The translations under genes and the position numbers were made by a program. Positions 9,674 through 17,192 of a DNA stretch of 17,269 nucleotides are shown here, in pieces (position 1 is the stretch's first letter; every line of letters begins with the position of its first letter). Under the pieces are notes generated by a model. It saw nothing but the letters and a program-made list of their open reading frames with translations. It searched no databases and had not been told where the DNA came from. The stretch covers positions 1-17,269 of the forward strand of contig QZLH01000809.1 in assembly GCA_003833135.1 (NCBI GenBank), written 5' to 3'. The DNA is from Oehlia diaphana (Eukaryota > Glomeromycota > Glomeromycetes > Glomerales > Glomeraceae).

Positions 9674-9910
9674 TTACTGTACCTGTGCACCCTGAATTTT
9701 TTTTGACAGCTGACTGAATTTGAAGTAACACAATTCTTTCTGCTTATAGGGAACCGGGTAATAACATAAACACTTCGCCACATGATAATAGATAACATTC
9801 GTATCGAAGCGAGATAGAGTAAGAATCGAGAAGGGTAGTCCAAGTGCAGATTGTTTACGGTAATGATAAGGATTTACTGTCTCATTGGGGAAAGCGTTTA
9901 AAGCTTGCAT
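9674..9910 (-). CDS. Doubtful small ORF, 78 codons
   Basis: This open frame starts at an ATG with A at -3 (ACAATAATGC) and reads MQALNAFPNETVNPYHYRKQ and so on, ending QGAQVQ. It stands out because the DNA here is clearly less AT-rich than the kilobase on either side. The peptide is rich in Tyr, Cys and Phe and shows no domain I know, no signal peptide and no clear membrane segment. It lies alone between the Ecl1-like and isomerase genes, both on the same strand. It may be a small lineage-specific gene, an exon of a longer unrecognised transcript, or a chance frame in a conserved non-coding patch. Confidence 0.22.
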   Translation of the reverse strand: MQALNAFPNETVNPYHYRKQSALGLPFSILTLSRFDTNVIYYHVAKCLCYYPVPYKQKELCYFKFSQLSKKIQGAQVQ

Positions 9911-10551
9911 TATTGTGTGTGATCTTATGATTAAATTCGTTTAAATTCAAATCTTTTCATGAGAAAATTAGAGATTTTAATAGATAAGCAAAGACGAGGA
10001 AAAAAAAAAAATTTTTTTCTTCCCTAGCGAGCCTCTTATAAGATCTCAAATTTCGAGAAATCGAATCTGAAAAAAAAAATATATAACATAGAACATTTCC
10101 CTGTGTAACAAATCGTTTTTTTTATTTATTTTTATAATGTCTGTTAGTCTTACATCAAGTGTCAATTCAGGTTAAAAAATAATTAAATCAGTTACTTTTA
10201 TTGTTTACAATATGAGGAACAACACAGCCTTCATATATGTATATTTATAGTTATATACAGTATCTGTTTATTCATTCACGCTTTTGAATCATAAAATAAA
10301 CTCTGGCCCTCTTTAACTTAAAAGATCGTCATGCATTTTCGGGAGAATTCGCACTTGTTTTAAAAATGAATCCGAATAAAAAAAGAAACTTAAATGTTTA
10401 AAGAATTTTCGGAAAATTATATCTGTTGATCAAACTCCCTTTTCACTGTTTCACGTGAATCAATTCACCTTATCATATTTAATATAGAACGATTAAATTT
10501 AAAAAATAATTATATTCTCATACAATAAACATATTCAAAAGATAAATTATT
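9911..10551. other. AT-rich spacer downstream of the isomerase gene
   Basis: No open frame or splice-supported exon. It includes the 3' flank of the isomerase gene on the minus strand and A/T runs near 9999-10018 and 10070-10080. Confidence 0.6.
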
Positions 10552-11482
10552 TTACTTATTTTCTTTAGATTCGTCTGGACAATCAATTTGTCTATGCGGA
10601 TGCGCCATTTTAAATGCATTCAATTCTAAACACTTATTGTAAATACGCTGAATGATAGGAAATTTTGACATATCCACTTTAAACCTAATAATAAAATTAT
10701 TCAAGTTGATAATATAATATTAAATATAGTAAAATATTAAATATTCCCTTACCTATGAGCATTATATGCCTGAGGTATGAGACAAATATCCGCAAATGTG
10801 ACCTCATCGCCTACACAATATTCTCCTGCTGTAGAAGCAAGTAAAGCTTCAATACCTACAACGAAAGATTAAATATACAAAATTAATATATATATACATA
10901 TACACATATATATAATTTAAAATTCAAATTACGTTGAAAAGAAAAGGTCGCCCAATAATTAGTCCATTCATCTCTGCGTGCTTCTTCAACGTATTTTATA
11001 ACTCTTAAATTAGTGATAGGTTGCGCATCACCTACAATCGCCTGTACCAACGATCTAACCTAAAAACAAGTCGAATAAATATTATCAAAATAAAATGTTC
11101 TTTTATAATATATATATTGGTACCAAAGCTCTCTTGATAGGATCTTTTGGTAGGAGAGGTTTTTCAGGTCTAGTTTCTTCCAAATATTCAAGAATAGCAA
11201 TAGACTGAGTCAAAGCCACTCCGTCGATTTTCAATGCTGGAACAACTTGAAACGGATTAATAGATGTATATTCTAATGTTTTCTTTTAAGCAAAAATATA
11301 TATATGTATATAAGCATCTATTAGCGAGTAAAATATATTTATTTCAAAACATCACGCACTTGCTCATCTTCAAGTAAGTTGATCGGAATTGTCTCGTAAC
11401 CAATTTCTTTCCAATTCAAAGTTGTACGAATACGCCAGCTACAGGAAGAACGATAATATGTATAAAGAGTTGGGACTTCCAT
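10552..11482 (-). CDS. maiA: Maleylacetoacetate isomerase (zeta-class glutathione transferase)
   Basis: Five minus-strand exons, 11482-11360, 11282-11124, 11059-10933, 10855-10753 and 10684-10552, are separated by GT-AG introns of 64-77 nt and encode 214 residues, the normal length for the family. The enzyme converts maleylacetoacetate to fumarylacetoacetate using glutathione, the penultimate step of tyrosine/phenylalanine breakdown, in the cytosol. Diagnostic zeta-class features are the [11 protein letters not shown] motif at residues 12-22 (catalytic Ser/Cys region), VVPALKIDG with [11 protein letters not shown] (glutathione-binding thioredoxin fold), [18 protein letters not shown] in the helical domain, and the [12 protein letters not shown] end. 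No residue needed for catalysis is visibly missing. The start is close to a perfect 88-bp palindrome that would lie in the leader. Identity is secure; the symbol follows Aspergillus usage. Confidence 0.95.
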
Positions 11483-11504
11483 TTTACTTCTGCGAATTCG
11501 ATCT

Positions 11505-11592
11505 GGTAACCCCTACAAACCCATCAGGAAGCCACATCAGTGGCTCAGCTGAGCCACTGATGTGGCTTCCTGATGGGTTTGTAGGGGTTACC
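11505..11592. repeat. Perfect 88-bp palindrome (44-bp arms, no loop)
   Basis: The sequence from GGTAACCCCTACAAAC to GTTTGTAGGGGTTACC is exactly self-complementary around 11548/11549 (centre CTCAGCTGAG). The match ends sharply: T at 11504 and T at 11593 do not pair. It is much less AT-rich than its surroundings. No target-site duplication is evident in the flanks. It sits 22 bp upstream of the isomerase ATG on the minus strand, so a transcript starting beyond it would carry a very stable hairpin. It is probably a foldback/MITE-like element. Confidence 0.95.
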
Positions 11593-11686
11593 TTTCTATA
11601 ATTGCAAATCAATCTAATTAGGTAATAGTTGACGTGTATAAAAAAATGTCATATAATAAATAATAAAGCATCAGTTAGCAAATGTA

Positions 11687-11699
11687 GTCACAAAGTGAC
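11687..11699. repeat. Small inverted repeat beside pseudogene stop
   Basis: GTCAC-AAA-GTGAC lies immediately next to the stop codon of the minus-strand pseudogene (11701). This 5-bp-stem hairpin could be part of its 3' end; significance is uncertain. Confidence 0.4.
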
Positions 11700-11700
11700 C

Positions 11701-13242
11701 CTATGCAACTATTTCAAGTTCACGCTGTTCACATTTAATAAAATAGGATCCAGTTTTATATCTACCTTCTATGCTTTCTTCATCGCCATGATCTAACTTG
11801 CATAATGGGCATGATGTCTCGTCAGTAATTCCATAATAATCGAAATTTTCACTACTAAATTCTCTATATAAATTAGGATAATAATCCAATGTCTTGTTGA
11901 GAAAATAGGTGCGGTCATAGGTTGGCTTAGATTGGGATGCAGATAATACATTTGCCGATGTACTTACTCCCAAGGGATTCACTTGTATCTCAGTCTTATT
12001 GGTTTTCGAAGTCACATGTCCGTTCCAATTTGGAACGGAATCTTCATAACCTACATCATCTGTATTAGTAGCTTTTTTGGGGAAATAATTTATAATGTCC
12101 TGGATCTGATTATCATATAAATTCGAGATGGCACTTGCACTACAGCTAATTATTTGGATACTATTTATTCCTATCCCATCAAACAATATATAGATTTTTT
12201 TAGCTCTGAAAGTTATTTTACGCAAGTTTACATCAGTAATGTCAGGAAGAAGGGGTTTGATTTCGCTGTACACCAATGTTCTTGCTGATTTGTCATCAAC
12301 ACCATTCTTAGACTTAACATCCCTGACTCGATCCTCATATGCTTTATAGTAACAATACCAGCATAAAATCTCCTTACGTCTAAGCTTCATTGCTACTCTA
12401 AATAGATCAACTATATTCTGTGCCGTAACTTCACTAGATCCTGTCAGAATTTCTTCTAAAGAGAGTTCAGGAATCTGAATATCAATTGCCTTATTAATCT
12501 TACCATCATCGCCTTTAGTGCAAGAGGATAGCTCCCATCTCAAGTCTTGCTCCACTTTTTGATTGTAAGGAATTTTTTGGCACATCACGTCCACGTCCTC
12601 ATATGAATCAGGAGCTGAAGTGGTCTGTTTACCTACCAAAGATAATTCCACTGGCGATATTACAGCAGATGATTCCTTCACTGGGGGTGCCTTACAGGCT
12701 GAAATTGATTCTTTGACTACCTGTTCTGGGAGAGTTACAAGTTCAGCGCTAGTCATGGAGAGATCCTCCTCACAGTGAGTCAAGTCTGAAGTAACGGAAG
12801 ATGAGTCTTTTGGCAATCATCTTATCCTGAACCTTCTTTTCTCGCCTCCTCTCTCTAATTTTATCACTAATATTTTCTTATTTACCTCAACCAAGAAAGC
12901 ATCCATCTTCTTTTCCTCCGATGTCTTGGCATCATCATTATTTCGCTGGTCTATTACGGTGTTAGATAAATCAATATTTGATACCGTTACCTCTGGCAGT
13001 ACCTCTACAATCGCTTCCTTATCATTCTGTGGTTGTTCACCCACCACCAAGGAATTCTGTTCCAATATCGCGAGTCTAGCCTCAAGTTCCCTATTTTTTT
13101 GCTCTAGTTCCTCAACTCTAACATCACGCCTGGCATTCTCCTCAATAATCTGCCTCAGTTTCACGATCTCAGCCTCAAGCTCGTAATTCTTAGCCACAAG
13201 TCTGGCATTTTCTTGTCTAAGTAAGTCAATCTCGGATTCCAT
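11701..13242 (-). pseudogene. Coiled-coil repeat-family protein, interrupted by in-frame TGA
   Basis: A single minus-strand frame runs from ATG 13242 (MESEIDLLRQENARL) to the TAG at 11701, about 513 codons, broken only by TGA at 12819-12817. Residues 1-75 form a heptad-rich leucine-zipper coiled coil. The middle is acidic and Ser/Thr-rich after the stop. Then comes a block with ILCWYCYYKAYEDRV and ITFRAKKIYILFDGIG, and a C-terminal CPLCKLDHGDEE...GRYKTGSYF...CEQ segment that could bind zinc. Between about 12868 and 12809 the neighbouring frame reads as a strongly basic helix (SDKIRERRREKKVQ), so the TGA may come from two compensating frameshifts around a once-continuous basic segment. From memory, similar blocks recur in many AM-fungal predicted proteins; this is not checked here. 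Readthrough or a sequencing error are alternatives. No function is known. Confidence 0.6.
12020..12038. repeat. 19-nt palindromic repeat, copy 1 (inside the pseudogene)
   Basis: CCGTTCCAA-T-TTGGAACGG is a perfect 9-bp-arm inverted repeat with one central base. On the coding strand it encodes the PNWNGH hexapeptide within the repeat-family protein. Copy 2 lies at 13292-13309. Confidence 0.85.
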
Positions 13243-13291
13243 TTTTGATAACACTTTTATACAAGTATTCAAAATAAAAAAGTCATTGTGT

Positions 13292-13309
13292 CCGTTCCAA
13301 TTTGGAACG
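13292..13309. repeat. 19-nt palindromic repeat, copy 2 (upstream of the pseudogene)
   Basis: This matches copy 1 over GTCCGTTCCAATTTGGAACG and differs at the last base of the arm (C instead of G). It lies 50 bp upstream of the pseudogene ATG. The two copies flank a 1.25-kb segment holding the coiled coil and most of the middle domain. Confidence 0.85.
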
Positions 13310-13320
13310 CAGATCACTTT

Positions 13321-13393
13321 TGCCGAGAAAAAAATGTTTATTAATATACGCAAAAAATAAATACAAATGTTCGGGACGTAACCGTGATACATG
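13321..13393. repeat. Dispersed ~70-bp repeat, copy A
   Basis: This closely matches 15527-15596 in the same orientation: TGCC(G/A)AGAAAA, TTTATTAATATA(C/T)GCAAAAA, TAAATACAA, TCGGGA(A)CGTA, CCGTGATACATG. It lies upstream of the coiled-coil pseudogene, and its minus strand reads like a 3'-end (ATTAATAAA). It is probably an interspersed element or a shared 3'-tail carried by repeat-family genes. Confidence 0.8.
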
Positions 13394-13786
13394 CTGTAAT
13401 TTCGTTTTACAAAGTGAAATGTTTCTATACTAATGCCTAAGAACTACACCAGTTTTTTACAACCTATGCTAATACATTATCTCAACATTAGCGCCCAAAT
13501 AACTGATATTCTAGATAAAACAAAACCGGTCGTCAGCTATACTTATATGAGATATGCAGTGACGGAAAATAAATCAATAACCTTACGCCGAAAAATTATG
13601 TTGTTTGCGTTCCATGATTCTAGTAAGGCCCTCAGAATTCTATACAGAAAAAAATGGAATTAGTTTGCAAAATTTCGCATCGTAAATTATATTTTGTGTA
13701 ACCGTAAGATCACCCGGTGAGAAAATTTTTAACATACCGTGTAGCACAAAACTAAATATAAATATATATTGATAGTAAACATCAAA
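13394..13786. other. Spacer between divergent genes
   Basis: It lies between the minus-strand pseudogene and the plus-strand gene at 13787. A plus-strand frame with an ATG at 13433 (76 codons, to 13663) has fairly balanced composition (MPKNYTSFLQPMLIHYLN...), but no recognisable motif and no splice partner; I do not call it. The promoter of the downstream gene should be at the right end. Confidence 0.4.
13757..13764 (+). promoter_or_regulatory. TATA box of the gene at 13787
   Basis: TATAAATA lies 30 bp upstream of the ATG at 13787. If used, the leader would be only a few bases, so a start elsewhere is possible. Confidence 0.35.
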
Positions 13787-15134
13787 ATGGATAACATCAA
13801 AATGGACATCAACTTTGCCTCAGCTAACTCTACTTTCGATAACCTCGATCCTTATGTTTTATCTTCAACTAAGGAAGAAATGGACGCTAGAAAAGGTAAC
13901 TTTAGGGAATTCCTTTTTCTTATTTTTCATAACAATGCTAGTATTTTTCATAGATCTGGAAAAAATGGCGCAGAAGAGCAGAGTCGCCAGGAACGATTTC
14001 TTCTGCCATACAAGTAAGTCTCAAAGGTTTGGCTTCTTTTTATGCATGACATGATGTTGATGCCTGTTATTTAATGCACATCAGGAGAGACAAGCAAGTT
14101 TTCCACAGCACCGATTGTTCACAACCAATGACTGTGAGTGTGAACGGAGCCACAATCTCCATAGATACCCCAGAGGATGCTCTCTGTTACCTCTACACGA
14201 TCAACTATCCCCTCCTAAAGAACCTCTACACGATCAACTATCCCCTCCTAAAGAACCTCTACACGATCAACTATCCCCTCCTAAAGAACCTCTACACGAT
14301 CAACCATCCCCTCCCAAAGAAAGATCCCAAGAAAAAGATAAAGGAATTCACATACCTGAGGCAAGTGAAATTTCTTTTTCGGCATCTCGAACAACTTCGA
14401 CGATGGATAATTATGATGGTGAGTCGCAACAAACGTCCAACAGCAATCAATGTTTCTTGGAAAGTAGACCAGGAGAAGATTATCGGCATTGCATTTGGTG
14501 TGTCAGCTTCGGCTCTCAAAGAGACAAAAGAAGAAATAGCTTTATCCCGACAAAGCATCGACCGATACCTTTTTCCTCGGGAAAATGGAGATGTGATTTC
14601 AACGATGGAAATGTGGGAATTCGGGAATTGTGCGGAGACGAATGCCTGGACTTCCTTATGCCAGTTCAGAACAGATCTTCCAATCAAAACTCGAACAATA
14701 TTGATTCAGTCAAAAGAAGTAATATTGCCATGCCAAAATTGCGAAGCTTGCCAGAATTGGTTGATGCTGTCAGGAATAATTGTGGTTTTCATAAATTAGA
14801 TGGATCTCAACTTATATAAGTGGATACTTGATCAGGAAAATAGGGAATATTTCAGTGATGCATATGGTATCACTAATATTAATCCATTATTTGAAAGTAA
14901 TTATATATTTTGTTTTTAGACAGCCGCGGCATTCTGTTTGAATGGTGCGAATTTACAAAAGACATGTATGTCTTAGGAATCAATGAAATGGAAGGCCTTA
15001 CGAACTTACTTTACCATCCAGAAAAGAAGCTTAAGATTATGGAAGACACTGGTAAGATGATACCTGATGTGGAACTTAAACGTCGAGCAAAAAAGAATGT
15101 GGAAGCTCAGCTTGCTAATTTAAAAAAAGCGTGA
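13787..15134 (+). CDS. Three-exon gene of unknown function with a 906-nt intron
   Basis: Exons 13787-13895, 13954-14013 and 14920-15134 join in one frame to 127 codons plus stop. Intron 1 is 58 nt (GTAACT...CATAG). Intron 2 runs from GTAAGT at 14014 to TTTTTAG at 14919, 906 nt, about ten times longer than the other introns here. The phases match on both sides of it. The protein reads MDNIKMDINFASANSTFDN, then EKMAQKSRVARNDFFCHT, then RGILFEWCEFTKDMYVLG and a charged helical end (KRRAKKNVEAQLANLKKA). I recognise no domain. Intron 2 contains an intact deaminase-like ORF. A closer acceptor at 14084 would give a typical 71-nt intron but stops at TGA 14129-14131 (71 residues). The three-exon model rests on frame and composition only. 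Confidence 0.55.
14128..14799 (+). CDS. Deaminase-superfamily-like protein (CAE...PCxxC), nested in an intron
   Basis: An uninterrupted 223-codon ORF starts at ATG 14128; an in-frame ATG at 14074 would add 18 residues. Near the N-terminus are four 11-residue LYTINYPLLKN repeats. The C-terminal half has MWEFGNCAETNAW, then 30 residues later ILPCQNCEACQNW. A CxE motif on a helix, a beta strand (TRTILIQS), then PCxxC are the zinc ligands (Cys, Cys, Cys) and catalytic Glu of the cytidine deaminase-like fold. In that superfamily such domains deaminate bases in nucleotides or nucleic acids, and some descend from bacterial toxin systems. The substrate cannot be told. The ORF lies wholly inside the 906-nt intron of the gene at 13787, same strand. 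Retaining that gene's 58-nt intron 1 and using the 14084 acceptor would join both in frame (313 residues). A second frame is open over the same region (14115-14819) but has no motif. Confidence 0.6.
   Translation: MTVSVNGATISIDTPEDALCYLYTINYPLLKNLYTINYPLLKNLYTINYPLLKNLYTINHPLPKKDPKKKIKEFTYLRQVKFLFRHLEQLRRWIIMMVSRNKRPTAINVSWKVDQEKIIGIAFGVSASALKETKEEIALSRQSIDRYLFPRENGDVISTMEMWEFGNCAETNAWTSLCQFRTDLPIKTRTILIQSKEVILPCQNCEACQNWLMLSGIIVVFIN
14190..14321 (+). repeat. 33-bp tandem repeat, four units, coding
   Basis: Four head-to-tail 33-bp units begin at 14190, 14223, 14256 and 14289 (CCTCTACACGATCAACTATC...). The first three are identical; the fourth has two T-to-C changes. The length is a multiple of three, so the deaminase-like frame is kept. 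The identity of three units suggests recent expansion. Confidence 0.95.
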
Positions 15135-15622
15135 TATAAGAAAGATCAGTTTGATAACTACATCTTTATAAAATATTATAGGGTTTTTTTTGCAGAACAT
15201 TATAATACTTAGTATATATGAGAAGGTTCTTTGCACTTTGGATTTAAACTATGTAATATAAAAATTATTATGATCAATAAAAAATAATTATCATAAAGGC
15301 AAGACTTTATTGTATTTTTCATTATTTGAGAAAGTGCAAGTAAAAAATGAATGTAGAAGCGGTGTTTCATAGCTCAGATGACATGATGGATGATAATTTT
15401 TAAAATATTCAAAGTTTGTTAGTATATATAAGATGATATGAAATTCTGGCAAGGAAACTATTAGGTTATGCCGGTTTGATCGGGCAAATTTGTCACGGCT
15501 TTTCCTCACGGCCCGTCAGCGAAATCTGCCAAGAAAATTTTTTATTAATATATGCAAAAATAAATACAAGATCGGGAACGTAGCCCGTGATACATGAAAT
15601 CTATGCTGATGACTGCGGATAC
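15135..15622. other. Spacer with repeat material between convergent genes
   Basis: It lies between the stop of the plus-strand gene and the stop of the minus-strand nuclease-like domain, so it should hold both 3' ends. The minus strand has an open frame (15509-15291) without recognisable features. The right part is less AT-rich and includes repeat copy B, preceded by GTCACGGC/CTCACGGCCCGTC words. Confidence 0.45.
15527..15596. repeat. Dispersed ~70-bp repeat, copy B
   Basis: It matches 13321-13393 in the same orientation with a few indels and substitutions. Here it lies just downstream of the minus-strand nuclease-like coding end (15623), and its minus strand supplies an ATTAATAAAAAA stretch that could serve as a polyadenylation signal. 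Confidence 0.8.
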
Positions 15623-16188
15623 TCATTCCTTAATATATTTCTTCGTCCTTGCTCTCTTACTATCTGGAGCGTCATCAACCTCTACCCTATCTTTCAACAA
15701 ACCTACGATTACCCCCATGACCTCCTTCACTCCTTGACGAAGTTTTGCATCATCATCTAAAATATCCTCAGTAAGGTCAATGTGATAGTCGGCCTTCGTA
15801 CAATAAATTCTTTCTGGCGTGTACATGATAAAGTACCAATCTATGGCTAGAATAGACGAGAGTTAATAATATCATCCAACATTAGCTCATCATATGTTGC
15901 GCAACCGTGGTGAAAAAATCTCACCTGTTGTAACGATCCCGTAGAGATAGTCAAAATCATCATCGAAAGCTTCAGACGCCTTTCGTTTTCTCTTATTCGT
16001 GTGGTAGGAGCTTTCGAGTTGCATAATATTCTGCATAATGCCCAAGACCTCCTGGTTCTGTTTCCCTTCGGTGATGCAAATAAGTTCCTCGTTTAATGAA
16101 TCTATTATTTTTTTGATTGCGTAATCGACTCGTCCTGTTACTTTCCCATCCCAGAAATAAATTTTTATCTCACTCCGGAAAACAAGCG
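15623..16188 (-). pseudogene. Crinkler-like C-terminal nuclease-like domain (PD-(D/E)XK), 5' end missing
   Basis: Two minus-strand exons, 16188-15925 and 15846-15623, joined by a 78-nt GT-AG intron, read in one frame for about 161 residues to a stop at 15623. Near the start is KVTGRVDYAIKKI, then LICITEGKQ, then QNIMQLESSY. An Asp followed by E-x-K on a strand and a downstream Q is the pattern of the restriction-endonuclease-like fold. That fold occurs at the C-terminus of Crinkler (CRN) effectors, which act in host or self nuclei. A basic KRKRK patch follows and could be a nuclear signal. There is no start codon. Upstream reading needs an unusually short 43-nt intron and then meets a stop. 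The matching N-terminal header lies 179 bp upstream with no P-loop NTPase between them, so this looks like an internally deleted gene. Confidence 0.5.
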
Positions 16189-16366
16189 CTAATATATGTT
16201 TTTATGTCGCACAGGGATTACATCATTTCACGTGATCCATTTCTCGATAAAATAATACTTTATTTACGAAATAAAAAACGTTGCCGGAAGCCGGCCTACA
16301 ATACATAAAAATTGCGACTATACTTCGTGGCTAAGGCCTAGCGCTATATGATACGAATAAAAAATA

Positions 16367-16645
16367 CTATTTATTCTTAGGTTTTATGGAAATGTGAACT
16401 TGATCCTGAACAAGAGGCTTATCGAAATACTTAGAGATCTCTTTGGTTGATTCCATGAGTTTATCTTCAACATAGAGGTCGAAGTTGAGGGAGAGAGCTT
16501 GGTAACCCTGATTTAATAATAAAGTTTTAACGGAAGATTCGAGAGTGGAAACCTTATCTTCCTTGCAAAGCTCAATCACGAAATTTTTTTCATCCTGCCC
16601 ATCTTGAAAACCGCACTTAAGTTTGATAGGATTTGTATTGGCCAT
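16367..16645 (-). CDS. Crinkler-type N-terminal ubiquitin-like header, 92 residues
   Basis: The frame starts at ATG 16645 (MANTNPIKLKCGF) just after an acceptor (GCATTTCAG) and ends at TAG 16369-16367. It has the order of a CRN header: an IKLKC strand, a FVIELCKEDKVSTLE strand-helix, a helix leading to LSLNFDLYVEDKL, then SKYFDKP and a final VHISIKP strand. This is the beta-grasp-like fold that precedes the effector domain in Crinklers of fungi and oomycetes and is linked to their trafficking. A TATA box (16782-16776) and a 68-nt 5'-UTR intron make the 5' end look intact. The frame stops right where a longer protein would continue, so it is either a header-only protein or the broken front of the nuclease-like domain downstream. 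An alternative upstream in-frame start (no ATG consensus) would read through the intron and was not used. Confidence 0.6.
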   Translation of the reverse strand: MANTNPIKLKCGFQDGQDEKNFVIELCKEDKVSTLESSVKTLLLNQGYQALSLNFDLYVEDKLMESTKEISKYFDKPLVQDQVHISIKPKNK

Positions 16646-16655
16646 ATTTCGTTTT

Positions 16656-16723
16656 CTGAAATGCAAGAGCCCATTGTGAGAAATTTTCGCTTGCAGTAAA
16701 CCTAACTTCTGGTATACACATAC
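16656..16723 (-). other. 5'-UTR intron of the Crinkler header gene (68 nt)
   Basis: The donor GAG|GTATGTG at 16723 and acceptor TTGCATTTCAG ending at 16656 are both strong, and the size is typical for this window. Splicing puts the ATG at 16645 ten bases after the junction. Confidence 0.55.
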
Positions 16724-16775
16724 CTCAATTATTTTTTTGCGGAAAGTTGGCTGAACTTCCACATACTCCTACATG

Positions 16776-16782
16776 CTTTATA
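16776..16782 (-). promoter_or_regulatory. TATA box of the Crinkler header gene
   Basis: TATAAAG on the minus strand, in a less AT-rich context (GCAAGATATAAAGCATG), lies 131 bp upstream of the ATG and about 53 bp upstream of the 5'-UTR intron donor. The spacing fits a short untranslated first exon. Confidence 0.4.
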
Positions 16783-17192
16783 TCTTGCTGGGAAAAAGTT
16801 AAGGAGGTATGAGGCGTAATTAGTATTGTCGTCTGATGCCAAGAGTTCCATTAAAGCATATGCAAACGGAATTTTCAAACCTTTTCACATGGAGATCTAC
16901 CGGAGAGACCATTGTTGGTTTTACGCCCGGCGATCTCAAAATTGCGAGTCCCTCAGCCCTTCATAACATATGCTTTTGACGTTAATATTTACTTTTAGAG
17001 CTGGTCCTGTGTTGCTTGTAGACATTCTTTCACATTTTCTCATGATTGTTTGGGGAAAAAAATAAAGGTTAATATGTTTTTCGAATATATATACAAAAAT
17101 TATTATGTCACACAAGACCTGACTGATGATCGGCCTATTTTTGTCGCACAATCTGTGGCCCAGCAAAAATCTTCCGAGCTAATGTTCATCAC
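16783..17192. other. Accessory spacer, one doubtful minus-strand frame
   Basis: Composition is less AT-rich than the left half of the window. A minus-strand frame (17166-16936) contains an internal ATG giving MSTSNTGPALKVNINVKS before a stop at 16936; it could be a short exon or repeat-derived piece. No splice partner or domain is evident. Confidence 0.35.

Noticed and set aside
11389..11601. 70-codon plus-strand ORF running through the palindrome
   Set aside because: It is antisense to the first exon of maleylacetoacetate isomerase and continues only because the palindrome happens to lack stops.
14292..14687. 131-codon minus-strand ORF
   Set aside because: Antisense shadow of the deaminase-like ORF with no recognisable feature.
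14115..14819. Second plus-strand frame (234 codons) overlapping the deaminase-like ORF
   Set aside because: It lacks an ATG at its head and any motif, while the other frame has CAE and PCxxC in fold-compatible order. The 33-bp repeat keeps both frames open.
16146..16188. Start of the nuclease-like exon as true gene start
   Set aside because: There is no ATG in frame; the exon begins at an acceptor-like TTAG, so the coding sequence must have begun further upstream.
16117..16308. 63-codon plus-strand ORF
   Set aside because: Antisense to the nuclease-like domain and its upstream relic; no motif.
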